Part shown: piece by piece, positions 17,513-25,674 of the stretch
Layout: every line of letters begins with the position of its first letter
Numbering within the stretch: the stretch's first letter is position 1
Source of the DNA: JALYIM01 sp040003205
GTDB taxonomy: Bacteria; Acidobacteriota; Terriglobia; Terriglobales; Acidobacteriaceae
Direction of reading: 5' to 3'
NCBI GenBank assembly: GCA_040003205.1
Contig: JBDUDA010000001.1
Coordinates: forward strand, 1-44,277
Length of the DNA: 44,277 nt
Notes under the pieces: generated by a model
Seen by the model: the letters and a program-made list of their open reading frames with translations, nothing else
What the model was told of the DNA's origin: nothing
Databases searched by the model: none
Position numbers and translations under genes: made by a program

Positions 17513-17968
17513 ATGAGCTTTTTCGAAGAAACCCTGTATCTGCGGGAAGACGATAACGATGAATTCGGCGACAGCGGATCGTACGGCGATTCGATAGAAG
17601 AAGGGTACGAGGAAGAAGAGGAAGAGGAGGAAGAAGAAGAAGTGCCCGTGGGCGGACTGGAGCGAGCGCCTGTGAGCCCCCCGCCATCCCCTCCGTCTCA
17701 TTCGGGCGGTGGGTCGTCGAAACCTCCGGCTAAAAAGGCCCCGGCCAAGAAGACTCCAGCCAAGAAGGCCCCAGCCAGGAAGGCCCCAGCCAGGAAAAAA
17801 GCTCCGGCGAAGAAAAAGGCGGCAAAAAAGAAGGCCAGCAAAAAGCCTGTGGGAAAAAAGAAAGCCGCTGCGAAGAAGAAATCATCTGGTCGAAAGAGTT
17901 CGACCAGGAAAAAGTCAGCGCCCAGTAAGGCGAAGAAGTCCAGTCGCCGAAGCGGACGCCGAAGGTAA
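17513..17968 (+). CDS. charge-segregated histone-H1-like protein, 151 aa
   Basis: The N-terminal third is very acidic (DDNDEFGDSG, then a run of about eleven Glu near residues 36-46). The C-terminal half is Lys/Ala/Pro-rich, with repeated PAKKA/PARKA units from about residue 80 and a Ser/Arg/Lys tail ending SGRRR. The basic tail resembles bacterial histone H1-like (Hc1/AlgP-type) proteins that bind DNA or RNA; the acidic head is not part of that family. ATG 17513 is preceded by AGGAGGAGAG. A strong terminator follows. Function is inferred only from composition, and such low-complexity basic tails are also found in RNA-associated proteins. Confidence 0.8.
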   Translation: MSFFEETLYLREDDNDEFGDSGSYGDSIEEGYEEEEEEEEEEEVPVGGLERAPVSPPPSPPSHSGGGSSKPPAKKAPAKKTPAKKAPARKAPARKKAPAKKKAAKKKASKKPVGKKKAAAKKKSSGRKSSTRKKSAPSKAKKSSRRSGRRR

Positions 17969-18000
17969 CTGACGCATTTTGTTTAGTTTAAGATTATGTT

Positions 18001-18025
18001 AAACCGCAGCTTCCGGCTGCGGTTT
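18001..18025 (+). terminator. Rho-independent terminator
   Basis: AACCGCAGC-TTCCG-GCTGCGGTT: a 9-bp perfect stem, 5-base loop, then TT and CCCTTTT. It lies 33 bases after the stop of the histone-H1-like gene. Confidence 0.88.
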
Positions 18026-18146
18026 TCCCTTTTGAGGATATTATTTGAGCAACGAGTTGGGCATTTAATTGCTTCTTAAAGCAGCGTGGCCCTCCCGTCC
18101 TTCATCTTAAATCCGTCGCAATTGCGACTCCACAAGTTCAACTAGC

Positions 18147-19460
18147 ATGTCAGATCAGGAAATCGGCTCCGTTATCGTTTTGCTGCTGCTGCTGATCTCC
18201 ACTGCCCATCTTTTTGGATACCTCTTTACTAAATTAAGGCAGCCTCGGGTTATCGGCGAAATACTTGGCGGGCTGCTGGTCGGGCCCACCCTGATGGGAC
18301 ATTTTGCCCCCGACTTTTCCGCCAGCCTTTTCTCGGGAATGAACCCTTCGTCCGCGCATTCACGCGCCGCGGTTTTGGATTTTATTTACTGGATGGGCTT
18401 ACTGCTTTTGATGTTCACCTCGGGAACTGAAACTCGAAAACTGTTTGGGCGTGAAGACCGGCGTCAAGTGGCATGGCTTACTACCGTCGGCACGGGACTG
18501 CCATTTCTGATCGCCATGCTGGTTCTTCCGCTATTTCCGATCCGACGCCTGATGGGTTCGGCGAACCAGACGGTCGCCCTGGTGCTGGTAGTAGGGATCG
18601 CGGTTGCGGTGACTTCTATTCCAGTAATCTCGCGGATATTTCACGACCTCAAGATTCTGCACACACGCTTCGCCCGCCTGGTGCTGAGCGTCGCAGTTTT
18701 GGAGGACATCGTTCTGTGGGCCGTGCTCGCCGTAGCCACTGCACTCGCTAAATCGGCGGTGCTGCCTAAAGCGGAGATTCTTCGGCATGTTTCCGCAACT
18801 CTGATTTTCTTTGCGGCGGGCTTGACGGTCGCCCCAGGAGCTTTGCAACGCTTGCAGCGCGCGCGCTGGAACATTCTGGCAGCGGCTTCCCCTATCGGAT
18901 ATCTGGTTGCCGTTTTATTCGGATTCTGCGCCGTTGCAGCTCTTCTGCAAGTCAACCTGGTATTCGCGGCCTTTCTGGCAGGTTATGGTGTTTCCAGTGG
19001 CAGAGAACATTTCGCAGAGGCGCTCGATTCCCTCTCGCGTTTTTCGTTTGCGGTTTTCATCCCGCTATATTTTCTGATCGTCGGTTATCGTCTCGATCTG
19101 TGGAGAAGTTTTTCCTTCTCCATGCTGGCGGTATTTCTGGCGGGTGCGTGTCTCATTAAACTTTTCTCCGTCGGTTTGGGAGCGAAGCTGGCAGGCTTTC
19201 GCGGCCTCGATATCATCAATCTAGCGGTAGCTACAAATGCGCGCGGCGGACCGGGAATCGTGCTTGCCAGTGTGGCTTTCGACGCCGGAATCGTGAACGC
19301 TGCTGGATATACAACGCTGGTGCTGGTGGCGGTGCTGACGTCTCAGGCAGCCGGGGCCTGGCTGGAACATGTCACGCGAAAGGGATGGCCGCTGCTTGAG
19401 GCCAATCCAGCTACGGGCGCCCCTCCGCAAAATGAGCATGACTCTAAAGTAGTCGCGTAA
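18147..19460 (+). CDS. cation:proton antiporter (CPA2 / Kef-NapA type), 437 aa
   Basis: Inner-membrane Na+ or K+/H+ exchanger. Seen: about 12 hydrophobic spans. The first half carries LFGYLFTKLRQPRVIGEILG and GLLVGPTLMG, typical of the family's first helices, and VGIAVAVTSIPVISRIFHDL, the usual unwound-helix region. The later block ATNARGGPGIVLASVAFDAG matches the conserved CPA2 C-terminal helix. The protein ends after a short hydrophilic tail, without the RCK/TrkA-N domain of KefB/KefC, so it is probably not glutathione- or nucleotide-gated in the same way. Ion preference cannot be read. Confidence 0.9.
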   Translation: MSDQEIGSVIVLLLLLISTAHLFGYLFTKLRQPRVIGEILGGLLVGPTLMGHFAPDFSASLFSGMNPSSAHSRAAVLDFIYWMGLLLLMFTSGTETRKLFGREDRRQVAWLTTVGTGLPFLIAMLVLPLFPIRRLMGSANQTVALVLVVGIAVAVTSIPVISRIFHDLKILHTRFARLVLSVAVLEDIVLWAVLAVATALAKSAVLPKAEILRHVSATLIFFAAGLTVAPGALQRLQRARWNILAAASPIGYLVAVLFGFCAVAALLQVNLVFAAFLAGYGVSSGREHFAEALDSLSRFSFAVFIPLYFLIVGYRLDLWRSFSFSMLAVFLAGACLIKLFSVGLGAKLAGFRGLDIINLAVATNARGGPGIVLASVAFDAGIVNAAGYTTLVLVAVLTSQAAGAWLEHVTRKGWPLLEANPATGAPPQNEHDSKVVA

Positions 19461-19489
19461 GCAAGGCTCGCCGGTCTCAACCAAACACA

Positions 19490-19498
19490 TGCTATAAT
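19490..19498 (+). promoter_or_regulatory. extended -10 promoter for infC
   Basis: TGCTATAAT is a perfect extended -10 (TGn plus TATAAT) lying 41 bases before the proposed AUC start. No good -35 is visible, as is common for extended -10 promoters. Transcription would begin near 19505, giving a leader of about 35 bases. Confidence 0.55.
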
Positions 19499-19539
19499 TT
19501 TTTGATCGCGGCTTGCTTTGTAAGCTGACGGAGGATGGT

Positions 19540-20133
19540 ATCGATAAACGCTTTATCCGCACGAACGATCGCATCCGGGCGCGTGAAATCCGGGTGATTG
19601 ATGATGAAGGTCAACAGATTGGCATTTTGCCTCCCTTCGAAGCGCTGAAAATGGCCCGCGAGAAGAATTTGGATCTGGTTGAGATCTCGCCCACGGCCGT
19701 CCCTCCTGTATGTCGCATCATGGACTACGGGAAGTTTCTCTATCAGCAGGAGAAGAAGGAACGGGAAGCCAAAAAACATCAAAAGGTGATCGTCGTCAAG
19801 GAAGTGAAATTCCGCATTAATGTGGACGATCACGACTACGAGACCAAGAAGAACCACGTGCTGCGCTTCCTGGAAGATGGCGACAAGGTAAAAGCCACGA
19901 TCTTTTTTCGTGGACGTGAAATGAGCCGCACGAATTTAGGCCGTCAGATTTTGGAGCGGCTGATTAAAGATATCGGGGACAACGGAATCGTGGAATTCCG
20001 GCCGCGGCAGGAAGGCAATACGCTGCACGCGATTCTCGCTCCTAAGAAGTCGGAGCGCGAGAAAGAAAAAGACCGGGTCAAGCAGCAGGCTACCGCTGCC
20101 GCGCAGTCGCAACAACGCGCGAATCAGGCTTAA
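19540..20133 (+). CDS. infC: translation initiation factor IF-3, probable AUC start, 197 aa
   Basis: Binds the 30S subunit, blocks 50S joining and discriminates against wrong start codons. Seen: the N-domain opening IRTNDRIRAREIRVIDDEGQ, the linker (FLYQQEKKEREAKKHQK) and a C-domain with VKEVKFRINVDDHDYETKKN and KATIFFRGREMSR. A basic, Gln-rich tail follows. No ATG or GTG exists at the right place. The only in-frame site with a Shine-Dalgarno is ATC at 19540 (GGAGG five bases upstream). A TTG at 19513 is in frame but has no ribosome binding site. IF-3 genes classically use a rare start (AUU in E. coli) for autoregulation, which fits. It is the first gene of the infC-rpmI-rplT-pheS-pheT cluster. 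Confidence 0.93.
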   Translation: MDKRFIRTNDRIRAREIRVIDDEGQQIGILPPFEALKMAREKNLDLVEISPTAVPPVCRIMDYGKFLYQQEKKEREAKKHQKVIVVKEVKFRINVDDHDYETKKNHVLRFLEDGDKVKATIFFRGREMSRTNLGRQILERLIKDIGDNGIVEFRPRQEGNTLHAILAPKKSEREKEKDRVKQQATAAAQSQQRANQA

Positions 20134-20171
20134 TAATCCGGCTCAGTACATCAGTTCAGTTCAGAAATTTT

Positions 20172-20197
20172 ACAGAGATGTTTTTGCGCATCTCTGT
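20172..20197 (+). promoter_or_regulatory. 9-bp hairpin directly upstream of the rpmI ribosome binding site
   Basis: ACAGAGATG-TTTTTGCG-CATCTCTGT forms a perfect 9-bp stem with an 8-base loop, ending one or two bases before CGAGGA, the rpmI Shine-Dalgarno. In E. coli and Bacillus, ribosomal protein L20 represses this operon through RNA structure at this position; a similar role here is inferred. An RNA stabiliser or processing site is possible. Confidence 0.5.
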
Positions 20198-20208
20198 TCG
20201 AGGATTTT

Positions 20209-20403
20209 ATGCCGAAGATGAAGACACATAAAGGCGCGGCCAAGCGCTTCAAGAAGACTGCGAGCGGGAAGGTGAAGCGCGGGCATTCCAATCTGCGTCA
20301 CATCCTGACCTCGAAGAGCAAGCGACGTAAGAAAAAGTCGGGAAAAAGCACGCTGGTCAGCGATGCCGATACGCCGAAGATCAAACGCATGATTCCGTAC
20401 TAG
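20209..20403 (+). CDS. rpmI: 50S ribosomal protein L35, 64 aa
   Basis: Small, very basic ribosomal protein. Seen: the family opening MPKMKTHKGAAKRFKKTASG, then KVKRGHSNLRHILTSKSKRRKK and a C-terminal IKRMIPY. The length is typical. It lies 75 bases after infC and 158 bases before rplT, in the conserved order. Confidence 0.96.
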   Translation: MPKMKTHKGAAKRFKKTASGKVKRGHSNLRHILTSKSKRRKKKSGKSTLVSDADTPKIKRMIPY

Positions 20404-20411
20404 TTGGAAGC

Positions 20412-20506
20412 GCGTCTTTCGTCTTAAAGAAAGACGCAATTTGCGGGCCCGTTCTTTAGCCGTATTAGGAACAGTGGTCCGGGGCGTGTGAAGAGGTCGG
20501 ACTCAC
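20412..20506 (+). promoter_or_regulatory. two hairpins in the rpmI-rplT spacer
   Basis: The first is GCGTCTTTC (20412-20420) with GAAAGACGC (20429-20437), 9 bp perfect with an 8-base loop. The second is a bulged stem pairing GTG-TCCG near 20473 with CGGA-CAC near 20500. There is no U-run, so these are unlikely to be simple terminators; an L20-responsive or processing structure is possible. Confidence 0.35.
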
Positions 20507-20561
20507 AAAATAAGTTCCTTGCCTCCAGCCGCCGTAATCGTAATAAAAAAAGGAGCCGTCC

Positions 20562-20927
20562 ATGCCTCGTGTAAAACGCGGAACCAAACGCCGCGCGAAG
20601 CGTAAAAAGATTCTTGACCGCGCAAGCGGATACTTCCTCACAAAATCAAAACTCCACCGCGCGGCGAAAGAAGCGGTTGATCGCGCGCTGAAGTTCGCCT
20701 ACTCCGGCCGCAAGCAGAGGAAGCGCCAGTTTCGCTCGCTGTGGATTGTCCGCATCGGCGCTGCCGCCAAGCTCAGCGGGTTGAGCTACAGCCAGTTTAT
20801 TCATGGACTGAAGCTGGCAGGCGTCGAGTTGGATCGCAAGATTCTCGCCGACATCGCAGTGCATGACGCGGCTGCGTTTAAGACCTTGGCGGAACAGGCC
20901 AAGGGCTCGATCGCGAAGGCTGCTTAG
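20562..20927 (+). CDS. rplT: 50S ribosomal protein L20, 121 aa
   Basis: Early-assembly 23S rRNA-binding protein. Seen: the family start MPRVKRGTKRRAKRKKILDRASGYF, the basic extension (FAYSGRKQRKRQFRSLWIVRI), and the globular part with YSQFIHGLKLAGVELDRKIL and LADIAVHDAAAF. Length is typical. AAAAAAAGGAGCC before the ATG supplies the ribosome binding site. It is followed by a repeat-filled gap before pheS. Confidence 0.96.
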   Translation: MPRVKRGTKRRAKRKKILDRASGYFLTKSKLHRAAKEAVDRALKFAYSGRKQRKRQFRSLWIVRIGAAAKLSGLSYSQFIHGLKLAGVELDRKILADIAVHDAAAFKTLAEQAKGSIAKAA

Positions 20928-20948
20928 GCTTTCCAGTTTTACTCATTT

Positions 20949-21098
20949 TGTCATCCCGAGTGCAGTCAGTGCGGCGCTCGCGCCGCACTGCAAATCGAGG
21001 GACCTGCTTTTCGGCGGCTGACAGTTAGTTCAAGAACAGCAGGTCCCTCGACTTGTTCTCACCGCGCTAGCGCGGCTCGGCCGGCGCTCGGGATGACA
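20949..21098. repeat. inverted pair of REP-like elements between rplT and pheS
   Basis: Copy 1 (20949-21007) runs TGTCATCCCGAGTGCAG to CGAGGGACCTGC, with a central palindrome GTGCGGCGCT/CGCGCCGCAC. Copy 2 (21039-21098) is reversed, GCAGGTCCCTCGAC to GCTCGGGATGACA, with CCGCGCTAGCGCGG inside. The pair could fold into one long cruciform or hairpin inside an essential translation operon and affect pheST expression. Confidence 0.85.
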
Positions 21099-21118
21099 AG
21101 GTTAATTTGAGATAGTTA

Positions 21119-22255
21119 ATGGCATACACGGTTACGAAGCCAAAAGATTTTTCGGCGCAGGCTCTGACGAAAGAATCGGACCATCTGCTCGCTGCGCTCT
21201 CCGAGGAAGCGAACGCCATTGGCACTGAAGCTGAGTGGAAAGCATTCCGTGATCGGTGGATGGGTCGTAAGAATGGCATCCTCACTCAGCTCAATGATCT
21301 GTGGTTGAAGGCTGCTCCTAAGGATGCGAAGCGAGAAGTCGGTGCGCGCGTCAATGAAATAAAGTCCAGCGTCGAGTCAAGACTCGAGGCTTCCAAGGCC
21401 CTCGGCGCGGGGGCCACGTCGATAGCCGGCGCCGACCTCAAGATAGGCGCCACGATAGATCGCCCGCTAGACATCACCCTCCCCGGCATTCGCCGTCCTC
21501 TCGGCGCCGAGCATCCCATCATTAAGACGATGAATGAAATCGTCTCCGTCTTTCGCAATCTTGGATACTCGGTTGAGGAAGGTCCCGAGATTGAGACTGA
21601 CTACTACAATTTTGAGGCGCTGAATTTTCCGCCTGATCATCCCGCTCGCGATACGCAGGACACATTATTCATCGCGAATCAGCAGTCGAAAGCGGCGCGT
21701 GATCGCCTGCTGTTGCGCACGCATACTTCTCCCGTGCAGATTCGTACGATGGAGAAGCGGAGGCCTCCGGTGCGCGTGGTGTGTCCGGGGAAAGTCCATC
21801 GTAACGATGCGCCTGACGCTACCCACTCGCCGATTTTTCACCAGGTCGAAGGGCTGGCAGTGGATAGCAACATCACCTTTTGCGATCTCAAGGGAACGCT
21901 CGATCACGCAATGAAAGCGCTCTTCGGATCGAGCGTTAAGACACGCTTCTATCCGTCATTTTTTCCGTTTACCGAGCCCAGCGCCGACGTGCAGATCAGT
22001 TGCATTTTCTGCGGAGGCAAAGGTTTTCGTGCTGGAGCGCGCTGTCCGAATTGCAAATCCAGCGGATGGATCGAGTTGCTGGGATGCGGCATGGTTGATC
22101 CGAATGTGTATGGATTCGTGGATTACGACGCGAAGAAAGTCAGTGGCTTCGCATTCGGCATGGGAGTCGAACGGATTGCGATCCTGAAATATGGCGTGGA
22201 TGATATTCAGCTATTTTTTCAGGGTGATGTGCGGTTCTTGCAGCAATTTTCGTAG
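21119..22255 (+). CDS. pheS: phenylalanine--tRNA ligase alpha subunit, 378 aa
   Basis: Catalytic subunit of the heterotetrameric PheRS. Seen: the N-terminal coiled-coil (about 1-100), then HPIIKTMNEIVSVFRNLGYS with EEGPEIETDYYNFEALNFP and DHPARDTQDTLF (motif 1 area). Motif 2 lies around VRVVCPGKVHRNDAPDATHS, and motif 3 is GFAFGMGVERIAILKYGVDD. A CIFCGG...CPNC cysteine quartet (about 288-309) may bind zinc, although this insertion is not in all PheS. The ribosome binding site is weak. pheT follows after 49 bases. Confidence 0.95.
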   Translation: MAYTVTKPKDFSAQALTKESDHLLAALSEEANAIGTEAEWKAFRDRWMGRKNGILTQLNDLWLKAAPKDAKREVGARVNEIKSSVESRLEASKALGAGATSIAGADLKIGATIDRPLDITLPGIRRPLGAEHPIIKTMNEIVSVFRNLGYSVEEGPEIETDYYNFEALNFPPDHPARDTQDTLFIANQQSKAARDRLLLRTHTSPVQIRTMEKRRPPVRVVCPGKVHRNDAPDATHSPIFHQVEGLAVDSNITFCDLKGTLDHAMKALFGSSVKTRFYPSFFPFTEPSADVQISCIFCGGKGFRAGARCPNCKSSGWIELLGCGMVDPNVYGFVDYDAKKVSGFAFGMGVERIAILKYGVDDIQLFFQGDVRFLQQFS

Positions 22256-22304
22256 CCAGCTTTTGGCCTTTGGCCATTAGCTAGTAACTCTTAAAGCTCC
22301 AATC

Positions 22305-24341
22305 ATGAAACTTTCTCCACAGTGGCTGCGCGATTTTGTTGACCTTAAGGTGAATTATCACCAATTGGCAGAGGACCTTACTCTGTCTGGAATCGCGGTG
22401 GAATCGGTCAGTGGCGAGGGCGACAGCACTGTGTTTGAGATGGAGATCACGACCAATCGTCCTGATGCCATGAATCATTACGGCGTCGCTCGCGAGTGTT
22501 CTGCTTTGTACGATCTTCCGCTGAAGCCGATTGCTCCAACTCTGCCCAAGGCAACTGTCAGGGGTGCTTTTTCTATTGAGGTTGCTGAGCGTTCGCTGTG
22601 TCCGCGATTTACGGCGCGCGTTTTGAAAAATATTTCCATCAAGCCTTCTCCCATTGACATTTCGAGGCGCCTGGCATTGATAGATCAACGTGCCATCAAC
22701 AATGCAGTGGACGCGACCAACTATACCCTGTGGGAGATGGGAAAGCCCACGCACGTATTCGATCTCGACTTGCTCGAAGGCGGAAAGATCATCGTGCGCT
22801 ACGCGCGCGAGGGAGAGACGCTCAAAACTCTTGACGGCGTGGAGCGCAAGCTGACGGCGAAAGACCTCGTCGTGGCTGACGGCAAAAAGCCGGTTGCTCT
22901 GGCTGGTGTTATGGGCGGATGGGACACGATGATTACCGACAAAACGCGCAACATCGTGATCGAGTCGGCGTGGTGGGATCCCGTGACCGTGCGCAAGATG
23001 TCGAAGCGACATGCGATTCATACCGACGCGTCGCATCGTTTTGAGCGCGGCGCCGACTTTGAGGCAACGATTTTATCCTGCGACCGGGTTGCGGAATTAA
23101 TTCTTAACTCTGGAGGCGGCGAGCTTGCGGGCGAAATCATAGATGTGATGGACCGTCCGCTCGATCAGGCTCCGGTGGCGCTACGGGTTGCGGAGGTACA
23201 TCGCATTCTTGGAGAGCCGCTTCCCGTGAGCGAGATCACGCGCATCCTGAAGCGGTTGGGCTTCGAGTTGATATCCGAACCTGAGCAGGAGCCTGAGTTC
23301 ACGGTGCGGGTGCCAAGCTGGCGATTAGATGTTGAACGCGAAATTGATCTGATCGAAGAAATTGCGCGTCTGCACGGCTACGATAAATTCAGCAACACGT
23401 TGCCTGCTTATGCAGGGTCGGTGATTGAAACTCCCCATGCTGCGGAAAATGAAAAGCTGCGTTCCTCCCTGCTGGCGCTCGGTTACGACGAAGCAATCTC
23501 GCTGACATTTGTTTCGCATGACGACGCGGAGCGATTTTCCTCCGTCCCCGTGCTCGAGCTAGAGAATCCGCTGAGCGAAGAAGCTTCCGTGATGCGTACT
23601 GTGTTAGTGCCGGGGATGCTCAATATGCTGGCCTACAATTTGAATCGCGGCGGCGAGAGCGTTCGGTTATTCGAAGCGGGGAATGTATTCGAGAAATCAG
23701 GCGAACAGGCTTTGCAGGCAGCTCAGATTTGCTTGGGCGCGACCGGAAGCGCGGTGCCACCGGATGCGCACCAGAAAGCGCGGCCTCTTTCATTTTTCGA
23801 TCTTAAAGGCGATGTCGAGCAATTGCTGCACGCCTTCCAGCATAAGACCCTGAGCTACGAGAAGACCTCTTCGGAGTATTACCATCCTGGACGGTCTGCT
23901 CGCGTCCTCATGGATGGCTTGCTGGTAGGGCAGTTTGGGCAATTGCATCCTGAGATTGCTACTGTCCGAAAGCTGCGGCAGGAAGTTTTCATCGCCGAGA
24001 TTTTCGTCGGCCAACTCTATAAAGCCGGATGGCGCGAGGTCCACTATGAGGCCCTCTCTCGCTATCCCGCAGTCGAGCGCGATTTTTCTTTCATCTTCGG
24101 CGACGAAGTGACTTTCGATACCATCAGCCGCTCAGTCATGAAACTCGATATGCCTGAGATGCGGAGCTTCACACCCGTGGAGGTATTTCGCGGCGGAGCG
24201 ATCCCGGCAGGAAAATATTCTCTGCTCCTGCGCGCGACATTTCAGTCCTATGAACGCACCCTGCGCGAGGAAGAAGTAACTCGCTGGACAGAGCTCATCG
24301 TTAATGCTCTGCAAGCTTTGGGCGGCACACAGCGAGCGTAA
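22305..24341 (+). CDS. pheT: phenylalanine--tRNA ligase beta subunit, short form without the tRNA-binding OB domain, 678 aa
   Basis: Partner of PheS. Seen: the usual opening MKLSPQWLRDFVDLKV, LAEDLTLSGIAVESV, then directly VFEMEITTNRPDAMNHYGVARE. The EMAP-like tRNA-binding OB domain that normally separates these blocks (about 120 residues) is missing, explaining 678 instead of about 800 residues. The B3/B4 editing domain is present (DATNYTLWEMGKPTHVFDLD), as are B5 (EVHRILGEPLPVSEITRILK), the catalytic-like core and a C-terminal ferredoxin-fold anticodon-binding domain (YPAVERDFSFIF to GKYSLLLRATFQS). The frame is open throughout, so this is a domain loss, not a frameshift. Confidence 0.94.
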   Translation: MKLSPQWLRDFVDLKVNYHQLAEDLTLSGIAVESVSGEGDSTVFEMEITTNRPDAMNHYGVARECSALYDLPLKPIAPTLPKATVRGAFSIEVAERSLCPRFTARVLKNISIKPSPIDISRRLALIDQRAINNAVDATNYTLWEMGKPTHVFDLDLLEGGKIIVRYAREGETLKTLDGVERKLTAKDLVVADGKKPVALAGVMGGWDTMITDKTRNIVIESAWWDPVTVRKMSKRHAIHTDASHRFERGADFEATILSCDRVAELILNSGGGELAGEIIDVMDRPLDQAPVALRVAEVHRILGEPLPVSEITRILKRLGFELISEPEQEPEFTVRVPSWRLDVEREIDLIEEIARLHGYDKFSNTLPAYAGSVIETPHAAENEKLRSSLLALGYDEAISLTFVSHDDAERFSSVPVLELENPLSEEASVMRTVLVPGMLNMLAYNLNRGGESVRLFEAGNVFEKSGEQALQAAQICLGATGSAVPPDAHQKARPLSFFDLKGDVEQLLHAFQHKTLSYEKTSSEYYHPGRSARVLMDGLLVGQFGQLHPEIATVRKLRQEVFIAEIFVGQLYKAGWREVHYEALSRYPAVERDFSFIFGDEVTFDTISRSVMKLDMPEMRSFTPVEVFRGGAIPAGKYSLLLRATFQSYERTLREEEVTRWTELIVNALQALGGTQRA

Positions 24342-24366
24342 AACACTGTGCTAATCTGAGCCAATC

Positions 24367-25584
24367 ATGGCAGACGCCGTCCCGCATAAAGTATCCGAAC
24401 CCAAAACTTTTCTCAGCGAAAAAGTGGGACTCTTCACCGAGTCTGTCATTCGTGACATGTCGCGGCAGGCGAAACTTTATGGCGCAGTGAATTTGGCGCA
24501 GGGGTTTCCTGACTTTCCGGCTCCCTCCGAGATCAAGCTCGCGGCCCAGAACGCGATTGCCCGCGACATCAACCAGTACGCGATCACCTGGGGCGCGAAA
24601 AATCTGCGTGAGGCGATTGCCCGCCAGATGCAGGAATGGCAAGGCATTAAAGTCAATCCGGAAACGCAGGTCACCGTGTGCTGCGGCTCCACCGAAGCAA
24701 TGATTTCCACTCTTCTTGCAGTTTGCAACAAGGGTGATGAGGTCGTTGTCTTTGAGCCTTTTTACGAAAACTACGGTCCCGATACAGTTCTCTCGGGAGC
24801 GACCCCGCGATTTGTGAGGTTGCGGCCTCCGCAATCCGCCGTAGATGAATGGACGTTCGATGAACGCGAGCTGCGCGCCGCCTTTCAGGACAACACCAAA
24901 GCGATCATCCTCAACACGCCGAATAATCCCACTGGCAAAGTATTCAGCAGGGCCGAACTGGAACTCATTCGCGATCTGTGCGTGGAGTTCAACGTCCTCG
25001 CCATCACCGACGAAATTTACGAGCACATTCTTTATGACGGCGCGCGCCATATTTCCATCGCTGCGCTCGATGGCATGGCTGAGCGCACGGTCACCATCAA
25101 CGGGATGTCGAAAACTTATGGCGTGACTGGGTGGCGCATCGGGTGGACGGTGGCTCCGCCGGCGATCACGGACGCGATCCGCAAAGTACACGACTTTCTA
25201 ACCGTCGGAGCTCCCGCCCCGCTCCAGGAAGCAGGAGCGACCGCTTTAGCCTTGCCGAAAAGCTACTACCAAAGTCTCGCTGAGGCATATCGCAAACGTC
25301 GCGATCTGCTCATCCCCGCTCTGACCGATGCCGGCTTTCAATGCTTCTGTCCGCAGGGCGCTTATTACGTGATGACTGACATCAGCTCGTTCGGCTTCGC
25401 CAACGACCTGGAATTTACCCGCTATCTCGTGAAAGAAATCGGAGTGGCTGCCGTGCCAGGCTCGAGTTTTTATCGCGATCGGCGCGATGGGGCGCGTCAG
25501 GTGCGCTTTGCCTTCTGCAAAAAAGACGAAACGCTGCATGCCGCAGCAAAAAAATTGCAGCAGTTGAAAATCCGTACCAAATGA
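24367..25584 (+). CDS. PLP-dependent class I/II aminotransferase (kynurenine/methionine aminotransferase-like), 405 aa
   Basis: Fold-type I aminotransferase; the amino-acid substrate is uncertain. Seen: NLAQGFPDFPAPSEIKLAA and NQYAITWGAKNLREAIARQM at the N-terminus, the cofactor-binding TVCCGSTEAM, NTPNNPTGKVFSRAEL, and TDEIYEHILYDG. The Schiff-base lysine is K249 in INGMSKTYGVTGWRIGW. The QGFPDF motif is typical of the kynurenine-oxoglutarate/YbdL methionine aminotransferase group rather than aspartate aminotransferase. It starts 25 bases after pheT and is probably read from the same transcript. Confidence 0.9.
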   Translation: MADAVPHKVSEPKTFLSEKVGLFTESVIRDMSRQAKLYGAVNLAQGFPDFPAPSEIKLAAQNAIARDINQYAITWGAKNLREAIARQMQEWQGIKVNPETQVTVCCGSTEAMISTLLAVCNKGDEVVVFEPFYENYGPDTVLSGATPRFVRLRPPQSAVDEWTFDERELRAAFQDNTKAIILNTPNNPTGKVFSRAELELIRDLCVEFNVLAITDEIYEHILYDGARHISIAALDGMAERTVTINGMSKTYGVTGWRIGWTVAPPAITDAIRKVHDFLTVGAPAPLQEAGATALALPKSYYQSLAEAYRKRRDLLIPALTDAGFQCFCPQGAYYVMTDISSFGFANDLEFTRYLVKEIGVAAVPGSSFYRDRRDGARQVRFAFCKKDETLHAAAKKLQQLKIRTK

Positions 25585-25605
25585 TTGAGTTTTCCAATGG
25601 CACTC

Positions 25606-25636
25606 TTGTTCTACCGACAAAATTCTGCGTTATACT
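25606..25636 (+). promoter_or_regulatory. possible promoter for the zapB-like/zapA pair
   Basis: TTGTTC at 25606-25611 and TATACT at 25631-25636 (spacing 19, or 18 to TTATAC) lie in the 90-base gap before the coiled-coil gene. The -10 is good; the spacing is longer than ideal. Confidence 0.35.
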
Positions 25637-25674
25637 GCGCTAAAGTTGTAAATTTTTAGGGAAAGAAGTGACTT

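Noticed and set aside
22281..23036. 251-residue open frame on the minus strand
   Set aside because: Antisense to pheT, whose editing-domain motifs are intact.
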